Assembly (NCBI GenBank): GCA_003353825.1
Contig: PIVW01000383.1
Coordinates: forward strand, 1 to 5,755
Direction of reading: 5' to 3'
Origin: Chloroflexota bacterium
GTDB lineage: Bacteria; Chloroflexota; Anaerolineae; J102
Length of the DNA stretch: 5,755 nt
Under the pieces are notes generated by a model that was given only the letters and a program-made list of their open reading frames with translations, searched no databases and was not told the origin of the DNA. Below, piece by piece: positions 5,704-5,755 of this stretch. Position 1 is the first letter of the stretch. Every line of letters starts with the position of its first letter. The translations under genes were made by a program, and so were the position numbers.

Positions 5704-5723
5704 CGCCCATATGCAGTAGGGCG
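5704..5723. repeat. Stem-loop CGCCC-N10-GGGCG
   Basis: CGCCC (5704-5708) and GGGCG (5719-5723) pair around ten bases; TTGA (5700-5703) and TCAA (5727-5730) extend the symmetry with a three-base interruption. It lies close behind the GGTAC dyad. It could be a leader hairpin or a second operator; no T-run follows it. Confidence 0.35.
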
Positions 5724-5755
5724 ACATCAATTGCCGTTCGTTAGTAACTGTGCCG

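Larger units (their letters stand above)
5386..5755. other. Non-coding stretch after the small membrane protein
   Basis: No reading frame with a credible start, ribosome-binding site and composition was found on either strand over these 370 bases. The stretch starts with a G+C-rich imperfect stem without a T-run, continues with an A+T-rich section (about 5435-5475), and then holds the dyads listed separately. It probably contains the promoter of a gene beyond the right edge: a perfect TTGACA is present at 5643-5648, but no -10 box lies at the usual 16-18 bp. Confidence 0.6.

Overview
The window is a piece of bacterial chromosome with moderate base composition (by eye close to half G+C). It shows Shine-Dalgarno sites and one clear sigma70-type promoter. 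The organism cannot be named from this sequence. A TTCAC-N6-TTCAC direct repeat at 4683-4698 matches the CreB/BlrA-type response-regulator box known from gammaproteobacteria, which hints weakly at a proteobacterium. No rRNA, tRNA, transposase, integrase or CRISPR array was seen.

Layout: (1) 1-123 is a short upstream region with a 7-bp inverted repeat and no confident gene. (2) 124-2457 (+) encodes a P1B-type heavy-metal ATPase with SPC and HEGST transmembrane motifs, which place it in the P1B-4 group (Co/Fe/Zn/Cd-type exporters). It carries two N-terminal ferredoxin-like domains, only one with a CxxC site. (3) 2491-4365 (-) converges on the ATPase with a 33-bp gap and encodes a 624-residue papain-like (C1A) cysteine peptidase. 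It has a helix-hairpin-helix-like N-terminus, an Ig/CARDB-like C-terminal region and no visible signal peptide. (4) 4366-4881 is a 516-bp divergent regulatory region. It holds the peptidase promoter and ribosome-binding site, a nested inverted-repeat element flanked by imperfect direct repeats, the TTCAC box, and a potentially structured leader. (5) 4882-5385 (+) encodes a 167-residue two-helix membrane protein of unknown function with a Cys/His cluster and an acidic, low-complexity tail. (6) 5386-5755 has no gene I can support but contains several dyads and a short A+T-rich direct repeat.

The genes do not form one operon: the ATPase and peptidase converge, and the peptidase and small membrane protein diverge. 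A shared envelope- or metal-stress theme (metal exporter, regulated small membrane protein with a Cys/His cluster) is possible but is inference. The most unusual parts are the about 126-bp insertion-like palindromic element at 4487-4612 and the domain organisation of the peptidase.
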